The notes under the pieces are model-generated. The model did not search any database. It was not told where the DNA came from and was given only the letters and a program-made list of their open reading frames with translations. Below are positions 8,315 through 15,592 of a stretch of DNA of 42,796 bases, piece by piece. The stretch is taken from the NCBI GenBank assembly GCA_945866215.1, contig CAMBGQ010000011.1, positions 1-42,796 on the forward strand. The letters run 5' to 3'. A program made the translations under genes and the position numbers. How positions within the stretch are numbered: the stretch's first letter is position 1; each line of letters starts with the position of its first letter. The DNA is from Opitutus sp. GAS368 (GTDB taxonomy: Bacteria > Verrucomicrobiota > Verrucomicrobiia > Opitutales > UBA953).

Positions 8315-8342
8315 GGTAGGGGCGCGACTGCGTCGCGTCCGT
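8315..8342 (+). repeat. REP-like palindrome, copy A
   Basis: A GGTAG head is followed by a 9-bp stem (one G-T wobble) around the loop TGC and the tail CCGT. A 28-base identical copy lies at 11378-11405. The right arm can alternatively pair with the next bases (GTCCG-TGGG-CGGAC, 8337-8350). Confidence 0.8.
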
Positions 8343-8404
8343 GGGCGGACGGATTTTGGAATGGTCGGTGACCTTGCCCTGCTCATCTTCCGTGCCTCTG
8401 CGAA

Positions 8405-8433
8405 CGGCGGCCATGGCAATGGCCGCCCTACCC
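8405..8433 (-). repeat. REP-like palindrome, copy B
   Basis: Read on minus: GGTAG head, perfect 9-bp stem GGCGGCCAT/ATGGCCGCC with loop TGCC, then CGTTCGC. The stem sequence differs from the other copies but head, stem length and tail are the same, so the structure rather than the sequence is conserved. Confidence 0.78.
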
Positions 8434-8452
8434 AAGGCAGAGATGCACAACT

Positions 8453-8530
8453 CAAAGGGAAACCGGAGACCCGATGATGTGCGGGGGTATTATAGCCCCA
8501 GCATCCTTTCCGGCTTCCGGTCTCCCTTTG
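8453..8530. repeat. 78-base imperfect inverted repeat
   Basis: The outer arms (from CAAAGGGAAACCGGA at 8453 to TCCGGTCTCCCTTTG ending 8530) are complementary with one mismatch over 15 bases. The inner arms GATG..GGGG and GCCCC..CATC continue the pairing around an AT loop (TATTATA). It is flanked on each side by REP-like copies B and C, so the group may form one compound element. Confidence 0.65.
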
Positions 8531-8536
8531 TCTTTC

Positions 8537-8569
8537 CGCGAACGGACGCGATGTCATCGCGTCCCTACC
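8537..8569 (-). repeat. REP-like palindrome, copy C
   Basis: Read on minus: GGTAG head, perfect 9-bp stem GGACGCGAT/ATCGCGTCC with loop GAC, then GTTCGCG. It abuts the uvrC stop codon (8570-8572) and may act as a 3' stabiliser or terminator for that transcript. Confidence 0.8.
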
Positions 8570-10039
8570 TTACCCTCTCGCTTCCAAGTACGCCTTCACT
8601 TCGCCGGCGAGCTTGTCGCTGAGGCCGGCGACTTCGGCGATCTCCGCGGCGGTGGCCTTGCGTAGTTTCTGGATGCTACCGAAATGCGCGAGTAGGGCGT
8701 CTTTGCGCTTGGGTCCGAGGCCAGGCATCTCGTCGAGCAGCGACTCGCGCAGCTTGCGGCTGCGGAGTTCAGCGTTGAAGTCGTTGGCGAAGCGGTGGGC
8801 CTCGTCGCGGATGCGCATGAGCAGGGCCAGGCCGACGTCGTGCCGCGGCAGCTTCAGTTCGCGACCGTCAGGGAAGACGATGGTCTCTTCGCGCTTGGCG
8901 AGGCCGATGAGCGGGGGCGGGGCGAGGCCATGTTCTTTAAACGCCGCGAGCGCGGCGCCGACCTGACCGAGGCCGCCGTCGATGATGACGAGCTCGGGGA
9001 CCGCGCGATGTTCTTCGTGAAGGCGGGTGTAGCGGCGGCCGACCACTTCCTGCATCGAGCGGAAGTCGTCGTTGCCTTCGAAGGACTTGATCTTGAAGCG
9101 ACGGTAGCCGGACTTATCGGCCTGGCCGTCGACGAAGCGGACCATCGACGCCACGGCGAGCGTGCCGGAGATGTGCGAGATATCGAAGCACTCCGCCGTC
9201 GCGGGCGGGCGTTCCAGCCCGAGGGCGGCGGCGAGCGAGGTCAGGGCGCCGGCTTCGTCGCGGCGGGGCAGGGGGTTCTCGCGGAGGAAGCGGCGGGATT
9301 TCTCCGTCGTGCGCTTCAACGCGTCGAGCAGGTCGCGCAAGCTTGCGGCCTTTTCGTAGTCACGGTCCGCGGCGGCCTTGTGCATATCGGCTTCGACTTG
9401 TTCGCCCCAGCTCTCGACCTTGCCTTCGAGGAACGCGCAGGCCTCGGCCACGCGGGCGGCGTATTCCTCGGTTGTGACCACGTTGGCGTGCTTCTGGATC
9501 TCGGCGCGAGCGTCGTCGTAGAGTTTCCAGGTCCCGTCGGGCAGGGCGACCGGGTTACTGTCGGCGAGGAGGATCCCGAACTTCTTGCGCATCTCGTTGA
9601 TCGTCCGGCGGACGGCTTGCTGGTGAGGGAAGGGGCCGAAGTAGCGGCAGGCGTCGGTCGTGCGGGCGCGGACGATGCGGAACCGGGGGAGGGGGTCGGC
9701 GAGGTCGACCCTCACTTGGGGGAACTGCTTGTCGTCCCGGAAGAGGATATTCCAGCGTGGGCGCCAGCGTTTGATCAGTTTTCCCTCGAGGAGGAGGGCT
9801 TCGGTTTCGGAACGGACCTCGTGCCACTCCATGTCCGCCACCGTGTCCATCATTGCGGCGACCTTAGGGGCCAGCCGCTGGCGGGGGACGAAATAGGAGG
9901 CCAGGCGCTTTTTGAGGTCCTTGGCCTTACCCACGTAGACGACCAGCCCGGCGGCGTCCTTCATCAGGTAGACCCCGGGGGTATGGGGGGCGCGGCGGGC
10001 CTTGGCTTTAGGGGTAAGTTCTTCCCGGTCGGTTTGCAT
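8570..10039 (-). CDS. uvrC: UvrABC excinuclease subunit C
   Basis: UvrC makes both incisions around bulky lesions in nucleotide excision repair. The 489-aa product has the N-terminal GIY-YIG nuclease (TPGVYLMKDAAGLVVYVGKA, about residues 21-40), a UVR motif binding UvrB (about 215-250, DRDYEKAASLRDLLDAL), the RNase H-like 5' nuclease domain (ECFDISHISG, then VIIDGGLGQ) and a C-terminal helix-hairpin-helix pair (MPGLGPKRKDALL and VAGLSDKLA). It is about 100 residues shorter than Escherichia coli UvrC. The start was set at ATG 10039 because the upstream extension lacks family character. It diverges from cinA across 46 bases and ends directly at REP-like copy C. Confidence 0.95.
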   Translation of the reverse strand: MQTDREELTPKAKARRAPHTPGVYLMKDAAGLVVYVGKAKDLKKRLASYFVPRQRLAPKVAAMMDTVADMEWHEVRSETEALLLEGKLIKRWRPRWNILFRDDKQFPQVRVDLADPLPRFRIVRARTTDACRYFGPFPHQQAVRRTINEMRKKFGILLADSNPVALPDGTWKLYDDARAEIQKHANVVTTEEYAARVAEACAFLEGKVESWGEQVEADMHKAAADRDYEKAASLRDLLDALKRTTEKSRRFLRENPLPRRDEAGALTSLAAALGLERPPATAECFDISHISGTLAVASMVRFVDGQADKSGYRRFKIKSFEGNDDFRSMQEVVGRRYTRLHEEHRAVPELVIIDGGLGQVGAALAAFKEHGLAPPPLIGLAKREETIVFPDGRELKLPRHDVGLALLMRIRDEAHRFANDFNAELRSRKLRESLLDEMPGLGPKRKDALLAHFGSIQKLRKATAAEIAEVAGLSDKLAGEVKAYLEARG

Positions 10040-10085
10040 TTTAGGCCTCAGCTGCTTACTCTGTTCGGACCCACCTTCACTGCAA

Positions 10086-11366
10086 ATGCTTTCCTGTAAC
10101 AGCCGCCCTCGCCAAGTGCTCGTCATCAACGTGGGGGATGAGCTGCTGGACGGCATCCGTGAAAACGGTCACCTGCTCTGGCTCGGCGAGCATCTGGCCC
10201 GGCGCGGGTTGCCGATTACCCGCTCGGTCGTCCTGCGTGATGATGCTGCTGAAATCGCCCGCGTGGTTGGCGAATCGTGGGGCGCCTACGATCTCATCGT
10301 CACCACCGGAGGTATTGGGCCGACGTCCGACGATCATACTCGAGAGGCCATTGCCTCGGCGCTCGGCGTCAAACTTGAACACGTGCCCGCCGCCGAGCGC
10401 GCCCTCCGCGATCGCTTCAAGTTAATCGGACGTAAGGTCGCCGAAGCAGACCTCGGCCAATGCTTCGTCTTGGCCGGCGGCGAATCCCTTCCGAACCCGC
10501 GCGGCACCGCGCCCGGCGTCTTCTACCATCGCGACGGCCGGGCTCTCGTGATGTTGCCTGGTCCGACGCTGGAGCTGCGCCCGATGTTCGAGGAAGAAGT
10601 CGTCCCGCGTCTGCGGGAAGTCGGCTGTGCCTGCCAAGGCGAGGCATATGTCCAAGTGCGTACTTTCGGCATCGGCGCCGTCCCCCTCGAGGCGATTGTG
10701 CGTCCGTTGCTGAGGCCAGGGATGGTGCTTTCCTTCGGCACGCATACTGGCGTCGTCGACGCGCGGATCTCTTCGGCGGGCAGCGGCGCCTCCGCCGATC
10801 AGCTGTGCGAAGTCGCCCGCAAAATCCGTGACGCAGTCGGCGAAGATTTCGTCGCGACCGGTCATTCCTGCCTTGCCTCCCTCGTCGTCGAGCAGCTGCG
10901 CAGCCTCGAGAAGACCGTCGCTCTGGCTGAATCGTGCACTGGCGGTCTCCTTGCCAACGCCTTCACCAACGTCCCCGGCGCCTCGAAGGTCTTCGCTGGT
11001 TCGGCCGTCTGCTACGCCAACGACGCCAAGGTCAACCTCCTCGGCATTCCCGAGTGCCTGATTGCCCAGCATGGCGCGGTCTCGGCCGAATGCGCGGCCG
11101 CCATGGCTACCTGCACCATCGAGAAGTTTGGTTCCGACTACGCCATCGCGGTGACCGGTTATGCCGGTCCCGGCGGCGGGACGGAAACCGATCCGGTGGG
11201 TACCGTTTATTTCGGCTATGCCTCGCCGACTGGGGTATGGTCGCAGCGCGTCTCCATCGTCGGCGATCGCCGCCAGGTTAAGCAGCGGGCCGTGAACACC
11301 GCCTTGGACTTCATGCGCCGGAAGTTGAATAAATACCGGGTCGAAGATCTCATTCACGGTTCCTGA
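10086..11366 (+). CDS. cinA: CinA-like protein: nicotinamide-nucleotide amidase with molybdopterin-binding-like domain
   Basis: This 426-aa protein has both CinA domains. The N-terminal COG1058 domain (VINVGDELLDGIRENGHLLWLG, then TTGGIGPTSDDHT) is tied to ADP-ribose or NMN-related pyrophosphatase activity in the family. The C-terminal PncC domain (about 270-420; AESCTGGLLANAFTNVPGAS, TGYAGPGGGTETDPVGTV) deamidates nicotinamide mononucleotide in pyridine-nucleotide recycling. The start at ATG 10086 avoids overlap with divergent uvrC. The name cinA reflects co-regulation with recA in some competent bacteria; nothing here shows that link, since recA is not adjacent. Confidence 0.93.
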   Translation: MLSCNSRPRQVLVINVGDELLDGIRENGHLLWLGEHLARRGLPITRSVVLRDDAAEIARVVGESWGAYDLIVTTGGIGPTSDDHTREAIASALGVKLEHVPAAERALRDRFKLIGRKVAEADLGQCFVLAGGESLPNPRGTAPGVFYHRDGRALVMLPGPTLELRPMFEEEVVPRLREVGCACQGEAYVQVRTFGIGAVPLEAIVRPLLRPGMVLSFGTHTGVVDARISSAGSGASADQLCEVARKIRDAVGEDFVATGHSCLASLVVEQLRSLEKTVALAESCTGGLLANAFTNVPGASKVFAGSAVCYANDAKVNLLGIPECLIAQHGAVSAECAAAMATCTIEKFGSDYAIAVTGYAGPGGGTETDPVGTVYFGYASPTGVWSQRVSIVGDRRQVKQRAVNTALDFMRRKLNKYRVEDLIHGS

Positions 11367-11377
11367 CGGCAGGCAGG

Positions 11378-11405
11378 GGTAGGGGCGCGACTGCGTCGCG
11401 TCCGT
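11378..11405 (+). repeat. REP-like palindrome, copy D
   Basis: This is a 28-base perfect duplicate of copy A (8315-8342), lying 11 bases after the cinA stop. GGTAG head, 9-bp stem with one G-T wobble, loop TGC. The flanks differ from those of copy A, so the repeat unit is short. Confidence 0.85.
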
Positions 11406-11518
11406 TGGGCGAAATCATCCAGAATAGCATATCTATTTGATGCTGTGCCCCCACCTGGGCCTTCGGCCTGCGAATGACAAAGGATTGCCACGAAGGGCGG
11501 GGACGGAAGATTAGGCGG

Positions 11519-12643
11519 GTGCCCGGCTATCTCGCCATCATCGCTGGAAAAGACGAATATCTCGTCGATCGGGATGGTCGCGCCTGTTTCGAGAAGGCCC
11601 AGCAGGCAGCGGGCGCCGAAGCCGAGGCCGAGGTCATCACCGGCCAGATTATCCGGGTCGAGGATGCGCGACCGCTCGAGGTCCAGTTCACCGAGTCGGT
11701 CAAGACCCTCTCGATGTTCGGTACCCGGCGCGTCATCTGGCTGCGGAATTTCAACCTCGTCGCCGACACCGTCCAGGCCAGGTCCGAGGAGGTCAAGAAG
11801 AGCCTCGCCCACATGCTCAAGGCCGTCGTCGAAGCGGACCCCTCCGTCTCGATTGTGATTTCCGCCACGCCCTATGATGGCCGGCGGAAGGACCTGAGCG
11901 CGCTTAAGACCGCGGCGCATGATTTCATCCTGCATGCGTCACCGTCCAAGGGTCTCTTCGACAAAAGCGACGTGCAAGCCGATGCCCAGGTCGCGATGGC
12001 CGTCGAGCGTTTCAAGTCCCTCGGCGTGAAGGCCGAGCGCGGCGTGCCGGAGATCCTGGTTGGCCGCGTCGGGCAATCGACGCGGCTCGTCCTCGGCGAA
12101 TGCGAGAAACTCGCGATCTACGTCGGACCTGGCGGCACCATCAAGGAGGCCGACGTGCATCGGATCGTGCCCACTTTCGGCGAAGGGGAATTCTTCGAGC
12201 CCATCGAGGCGCTCGCCGCGCGCGACCTGAAGTGGGGCATGGAGTCGCTCGACCGTTATTTCTTCAACGAAGATTCCAGCCGGCCGTTGCTGACCGTGCT
12301 GCAGAATCGGCTCCGCCTCCTGATTCAAGTCCGGTGCCTCGCCGACTCCGGCGATTTCCGCCTGACCGAAGACGGCCTGCCGAAGGGCCAGTTCGAGGCC
12401 GCCAGCGGCCGGCATGGGCCGACGTTCGGCTCGGCCGCCAAGTCGTCCGCCAACCTCTTCTCCCAGAACGCCTGGTATGTGAGCAGCAAAGTCGCCCCGG
12501 CGGCGGCCCGCTATACCCTGGCGGAGCTCGTCGATCTCCAGCTTGCCTGTGCCGACTGCTTCGACGCCTCCAACCGCGGCGAGGACGAGTCCTCGGTGCG
12601 GGCGTTGTTCCTCCGAGCGCTTGCCGTAAAGCGTTCCGCGTGA
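11519..12643 (+). CDS. holA: DNA polymerase III subunit delta
   Basis: Delta is the wrench subunit of the clamp loader, opening the beta sliding clamp. The 374-aa product has the delta layout: an N-terminal domain (GYLAIIAGKDEYLVDR), a central stretch in which DNA-polymerase-delta families show SMFGTRRVIWLRN, and a C-terminal collar helix region (SRPLLTVLQNRLRLLIQVRCL). I prefer the GTG at 11519, which has GGAAGA 8 bases upstream; an in-frame ATG at 11474 lacks such a site and adds 15 unrelated residues. The sequence is divergent, as usual for delta, so the call rests on overall architecture. purB follows 18 bases later, behind its own promoter-like pair. Confidence 0.8.
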   Translation: MPGYLAIIAGKDEYLVDRDGRACFEKAQQAAGAEAEAEVITGQIIRVEDARPLEVQFTESVKTLSMFGTRRVIWLRNFNLVADTVQARSEEVKKSLAHMLKAVVEADPSVSIVISATPYDGRRKDLSALKTAAHDFILHASPSKGLFDKSDVQADAQVAMAVERFKSLGVKAERGVPEILVGRVGQSTRLVLGECEKLAIYVGPGGTIKEADVHRIVPTFGEGEFFEPIEALAARDLKWGMESLDRYFFNEDSSRPLLTVLQNRLRLLIQVRCLADSGDFRLTEDGLPKGQFEAASGRHGPTFGSAAKSSANLFSQNAWYVSSKVAPAAARYTLAELVDLQLACADCFDASNRGEDESSVRALFLRALAVKRSA

Positions 12644-12649
12644 TATAAA
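12621..12649 (+). promoter_or_regulatory. Putative promoter of purB
   Basis: TTGCCG, 17 bases, TATAAA lies over the 3' end of holA, with the -10 element ending 12 bases before the purB ATG. It is the best -10 match in the window. The predicted transcript would start within about 6 bases of the ATG, so purB might be translated from a nearly leaderless mRNA. Confidence 0.5.
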
Positions 12650-12661
12650 ACCACCCAACCG

Positions 12662-14092
12662 ATGGAATCCGACAACGTCCCTAACGTCCTCGCCGACCGC
12701 TACGCCTCCCCGGCGATGAAGGCCGTCTGGTCCACCCGCGGCCGCGTGGTCCTCGAGCGCGAATATTGGATCGCCGTCATGAAGGCCCAGCGCGACCTCG
12801 GCCTCGACATCCCCGCCGCGGCTCTCGCCGCCTATGAGAAGGTCAAGGGCCAGGTTGATTTTGAATCCATCCGTAAGCGCGAGGAAGAGACCCGCCACGA
12901 CGTCAAGGCGCGCATCGACGAGTTCTGCGTGCTCGCCGGCCACCAGCATGTCCACAAGGGCCTAACCAGCCGCGACCTCACCGAATCGGTCGAGCAGCTC
13001 CAGGTCTTCCGTTCGCTCCAGCTCGTCCGCGCCAAGGGCGTGGCCGCGCTCGCCGCGCTCGCCCGGCGCGCACAGCTCGATCGCGATGTCCTCATCGCCG
13101 CCCGCACGCACAACGTCGCCGCGCAGCCCACCACCGTCGGCAAGCGTTGGGCGATGTTCGGCGAGGAATGCCTCCGCGGCATCGCGCAACTCGACGCCGC
13201 GCTCGCCGCCTTCGCGGCCCGCGGGCTCAAGGGCGCGGTCGGCACGCAGCTCGATCAGCTCACGCTTTTCTCCGGCGACGTCGCCAAGGTCGCCCAGCTC
13301 GAAGGCCGCGTGCTCGCGCACCTCGGCATCCCGCACGCCTTGGGCGCCGTCGGCCAAGTCTACCCGCGCTCGATGGATATGGAAATCGTCGCCGCGTTGC
13401 TCTCCGCCGCTTCTGGCCCGTCCTCCTTCGCTAAGACCCTGCGCCTGATGGCCGGCCATGAGCTCGCCAGCGAAGGCTTCCTGCCCGGCCAAGTCGGCTC
13501 TTCTGCCATGCCGCACAAGATGAACGCCCGCACCTGCGAGCGCATCAACGGTTTCCACGTGATCCTGCGCGGCCATCTCGCGATGGCCGCCTCGCTGGCT
13601 GGCGAGCAGTGGAACGAAGGCGACGTGTCTTGCTCCGTCGTGCGCCGGGTGCTTTTGCCGGACGCCTTCCTCGCGCTCGACGGCCTGTTCGAGGCCTTCC
13701 TCACCGTCCTCGGCCAGATGGAGGTCAACCGCTCGGTCATTGACCGCGAGTCGCGCCACTATCTGCCGTTCCTGCTTACGACCACCTTCCTCATGGAAGC
13801 CGTCAAGGCCGGTGCCGGCCGTGAGGCGGCCCACGAGGCCATCAAGGAGCATGCCGTCGCCGTCGCCAACGACCTCCGGGCGGGCAAAATTGAGCGCAAC
13901 GACCTCGTCGACCGCCTCGCTGCCGACAGCCGTCTCCGTCTCCCGAAGGCCGTCCTGCTCGATGCCGTCACCAAGGCGGGCGAACTAACTGGTGCCGCCG
14001 GTGTCCAGGTCGATGCTTTCGTGAGCCAGGTCGCCGCGTGGACCCGCCGCGTTCCGGAGTCCGCCCAGGTCAAAGCCGGGCGTATTTTGTAG
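12662..14092 (+). CDS. purB: Adenylosuccinate lyase
   Basis: PurB catalyses two fumarate-releasing steps of purine synthesis: SAICAR to AICAR and adenylosuccinate to AMP. The 476-aa product carries the fumarase/aspartase-superfamily signature GSSAMPHKMN (279-288), whose serine is the catalytic base on a mobile loop, plus TSRDLTES (102-109) and ARTHNVAAQPTT (147-158). Length is typical of the longer PurB type. It stands alone between holA and pfk, not in a purine operon. Confidence 0.95.
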   Translation: MESDNVPNVLADRYASPAMKAVWSTRGRVVLEREYWIAVMKAQRDLGLDIPAAALAAYEKVKGQVDFESIRKREEETRHDVKARIDEFCVLAGHQHVHKGLTSRDLTESVEQLQVFRSLQLVRAKGVAALAALARRAQLDRDVLIAARTHNVAAQPTTVGKRWAMFGEECLRGIAQLDAALAAFAARGLKGAVGTQLDQLTLFSGDVAKVAQLEGRVLAHLGIPHALGAVGQVYPRSMDMEIVAALLSAASGPSSFAKTLRLMAGHELASEGFLPGQVGSSAMPHKMNARTCERINGFHVILRGHLAMAASLAGEQWNEGDVSCSVVRRVLLPDAFLALDGLFEAFLTVLGQMEVNRSVIDRESRHYLPFLLTTTFLMEAVKAGAGREAAHEAIKEHAVAVANDLRAGKIERNDLVDRLAADSRLRLPKAVLLDAVTKAGELTGAAGVQVDAFVSQVAAWTRRVPESAQVKAGRIL

Positions 14093-14185
14093 GCCTTAAG
14101 TGGGGGAGGGCGGTAGGGGTGGGTTTTCCGTGTTGCCAAGGGGGGGAGGGCTTCCCACAACCCACTTTTCACCTCGTTCACTCCC

Positions 14186-15487
14186 ATGTCTTCTCCCCTC
14201 ATTGGCAACCTTCTCGTCGCGCAGAGCGGCGGCCCGACCCCCGTCATCAACGCCAGCCTCGCCGGAGTGATTTCGGAAGCCCTTAAGCACGAAGATGAAA
14301 TCGTCGAAATCTACGGTAGTCTCAACGGTATCCAAGGGGTGCTGAATGAAGAACTCGTCGATCTGGCCGCTGAATCCCAGCAGACTTTGCGCGCCCTCCG
14401 CCACACTCCTGGCGCTGCGCTTGGCACCTGCCGCTACAAGGTGAAGAAGGCCGAAGACTTCGACCGCATCCTGCAGGTCTTCGAAGCCCACAATATCCGC
14501 TATTTCCATTACATCGGTGGCAACGATTCCCAGGACACCGCCGCCAAAATCGACGCCCTCGCCAAGGAGCGCGGCTACGAACTCCGCGTCATCGGCGTGC
14601 CGAAGACCATCGACAACGACCTTCCCGTCACCGACCACTGCCCAGGCTACGGCTCCGTGGCCAAGCACATCGGCGTGACCATCCGCGAGACCGCGCTCGA
14701 TAACGCCGCCATGGGCCAAAACGACTTCGTCTCGATCCTCGAGGTCATGGGACGCAACGCCGGCTGGCTCGCCGCTTCGTCCGTGCTCGCCCAGCGCCGC
14801 GACAAGAACGACGACAAGGCCGTCAAGAATACCCATTACTCCTGCGGCGCGCCGCACATCGTGCTGCTCCCGGAAGTCGCCTTCAACGCCGATAACTTCA
14901 TCCGTCGCGTGGAGGAAGTCCTCAAGGGCAACGACCACTGCTTCGTGGTCGTCTCCGAAGGCGTCCAGGACGGCACCGGCAACTATCTCGGCGCCGACAC
15001 TTCCAGCACGGACGCGTTCGGTCATGCCGTCCTCGGTGGCGCCGGCGAATACCTGCGCACGCTCGTCGAGTCCCGCTTCGACGGCGTCAAGGCCCGCTCC
15101 TCCAAGCTCGGCATCACCCAGCGCGCCGCTTCGCATAACGCCTCAAAGACTGATGTTGATGAGGCTGAGCTCTGCGGGGGCGCCGCCGTCAGGTTCGCCC
15201 TTGAAGGCGAGTCCGGCAAGATGGTCATCCTGATCCGCTCCGAAAAAGAAAACTATGCCGTCCAGACCATGCTCGCTCCGCTCGACCAAATCGCCAACGG
15301 CGTGAAGGCCTTCCCGGAGAAGTTCATCGGCGAAGACAAGATGTCCATCCACCCTGACTTCGTCCGTTACGCGTTGCCGCTTATTCAAGGCGAAATGCAA
15401 ATTCCTTATGATCAGGGGCTTCCGAAATACGCTCAACTCTCGGCGATCGCCGTCCAGCGCCGCCTTGAGAAGTACGTTACGGCCTGA
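14186..15487 (+). CDS. Phosphofructokinase, probably pyrophosphate-dependent
   Basis: This 433-aa PfkA-superfamily enzyme phosphorylates fructose 6-phosphate in glycolysis. The phosphoryl-donor motif is GGNDS (111-115), where ATP enzymes have GGDGS; the acidic residue in place of the second Gly blocks the ATP alpha-phosphate pocket. The substrate motif is PKTIDND (139-145), with the lysine that marks pyrophosphate users in place of Gly. Both residues point to a reversible PPi-dependent enzyme. MGRNAGWLA contacts the sugar phosphate. The 93 bases upstream contain G-rich runs and a weak GTGGG/CCCAC inverted repeat, but no clear promoter. The stop codon lies in a 16-bp palindrome. Confidence 0.88.
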   Translation: MSSPLIGNLLVAQSGGPTPVINASLAGVISEALKHEDEIVEIYGSLNGIQGVLNEELVDLAAESQQTLRALRHTPGAALGTCRYKVKKAEDFDRILQVFEAHNIRYFHYIGGNDSQDTAAKIDALAKERGYELRVIGVPKTIDNDLPVTDHCPGYGSVAKHIGVTIRETALDNAAMGQNDFVSILEVMGRNAGWLAASSVLAQRRDKNDDKAVKNTHYSCGAPHIVLLPEVAFNADNFIRRVEEVLKGNDHCFVVVSEGVQDGTGNYLGADTSSTDAFGHAVLGGAGEYLRTLVESRFDGVKARSSKLGITQRAASHNASKTDVDEAELCGGAAVRFALEGESGKMVILIRSEKENYAVQTMLAPLDQIANGVKAFPEKFIGEDKMSIHPDFVRYALPLIQGEMQIPYDQGLPKYAQLSAIAVQRRLEKYVTA

Positions 15488-15498
15488 ACGCGTTCAGG
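15483..15498. promoter_or_regulatory. Perfect 16-bp palindrome over the pfk stop codon
   Basis: CCTGAACGCGTTCAGG is a perfect dyad without a loop, spanning the TGA stop of the phosphofructokinase. No T-run follows, so it is not an intrinsic terminator. It lies about 45 bases before the promoter-like pair of the FecR gene and could be a repressor site. Confidence 0.45.
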
Positions 15499-15544
15499 TT
15501 ACGAGGATTTGACCCTCTTTTCGGGGGTCTTTCCTTTAAAGGGG

Positions 15545-15572
15545 TTGCCTCGGTTGTGGCGGGGGCTAGTTT
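15545..15572 (+). promoter_or_regulatory. Putative promoter of the FecR-domain gene
   Basis: TTGCCT, 16 bases, TAGTTT, with the -10 ending 20 bases before the ATG at 15593. It matches the TTGC-N16-TA form seen before nuoB and sufS. Confidence 0.35.
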
Positions 15573-15592
15573 ACCTTCCCCCACCCGTCGCC

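Larger units (their letters stand above)
8254..8569. other. Gene-free repeat-rich intergenic region
   Basis: Between two convergent genes (GT28 and uvrC) there is no credible coding sequence. The stretch is packed with structure: four 12-bp tandem repeats, one REP-like hairpin on plus, two on minus, and a 78-base imperfect hairpin. It probably serves as a bidirectional terminator and a landing zone for small repeats. Confidence 0.75.

Noticed and set aside
14112-14140. GGTAGGGG before the phosphofructokinase as a fifth REP-like copy
   Set aside because: The head matches but the following bases do not form a 9-bp palindrome; only G-rich runs are seen.
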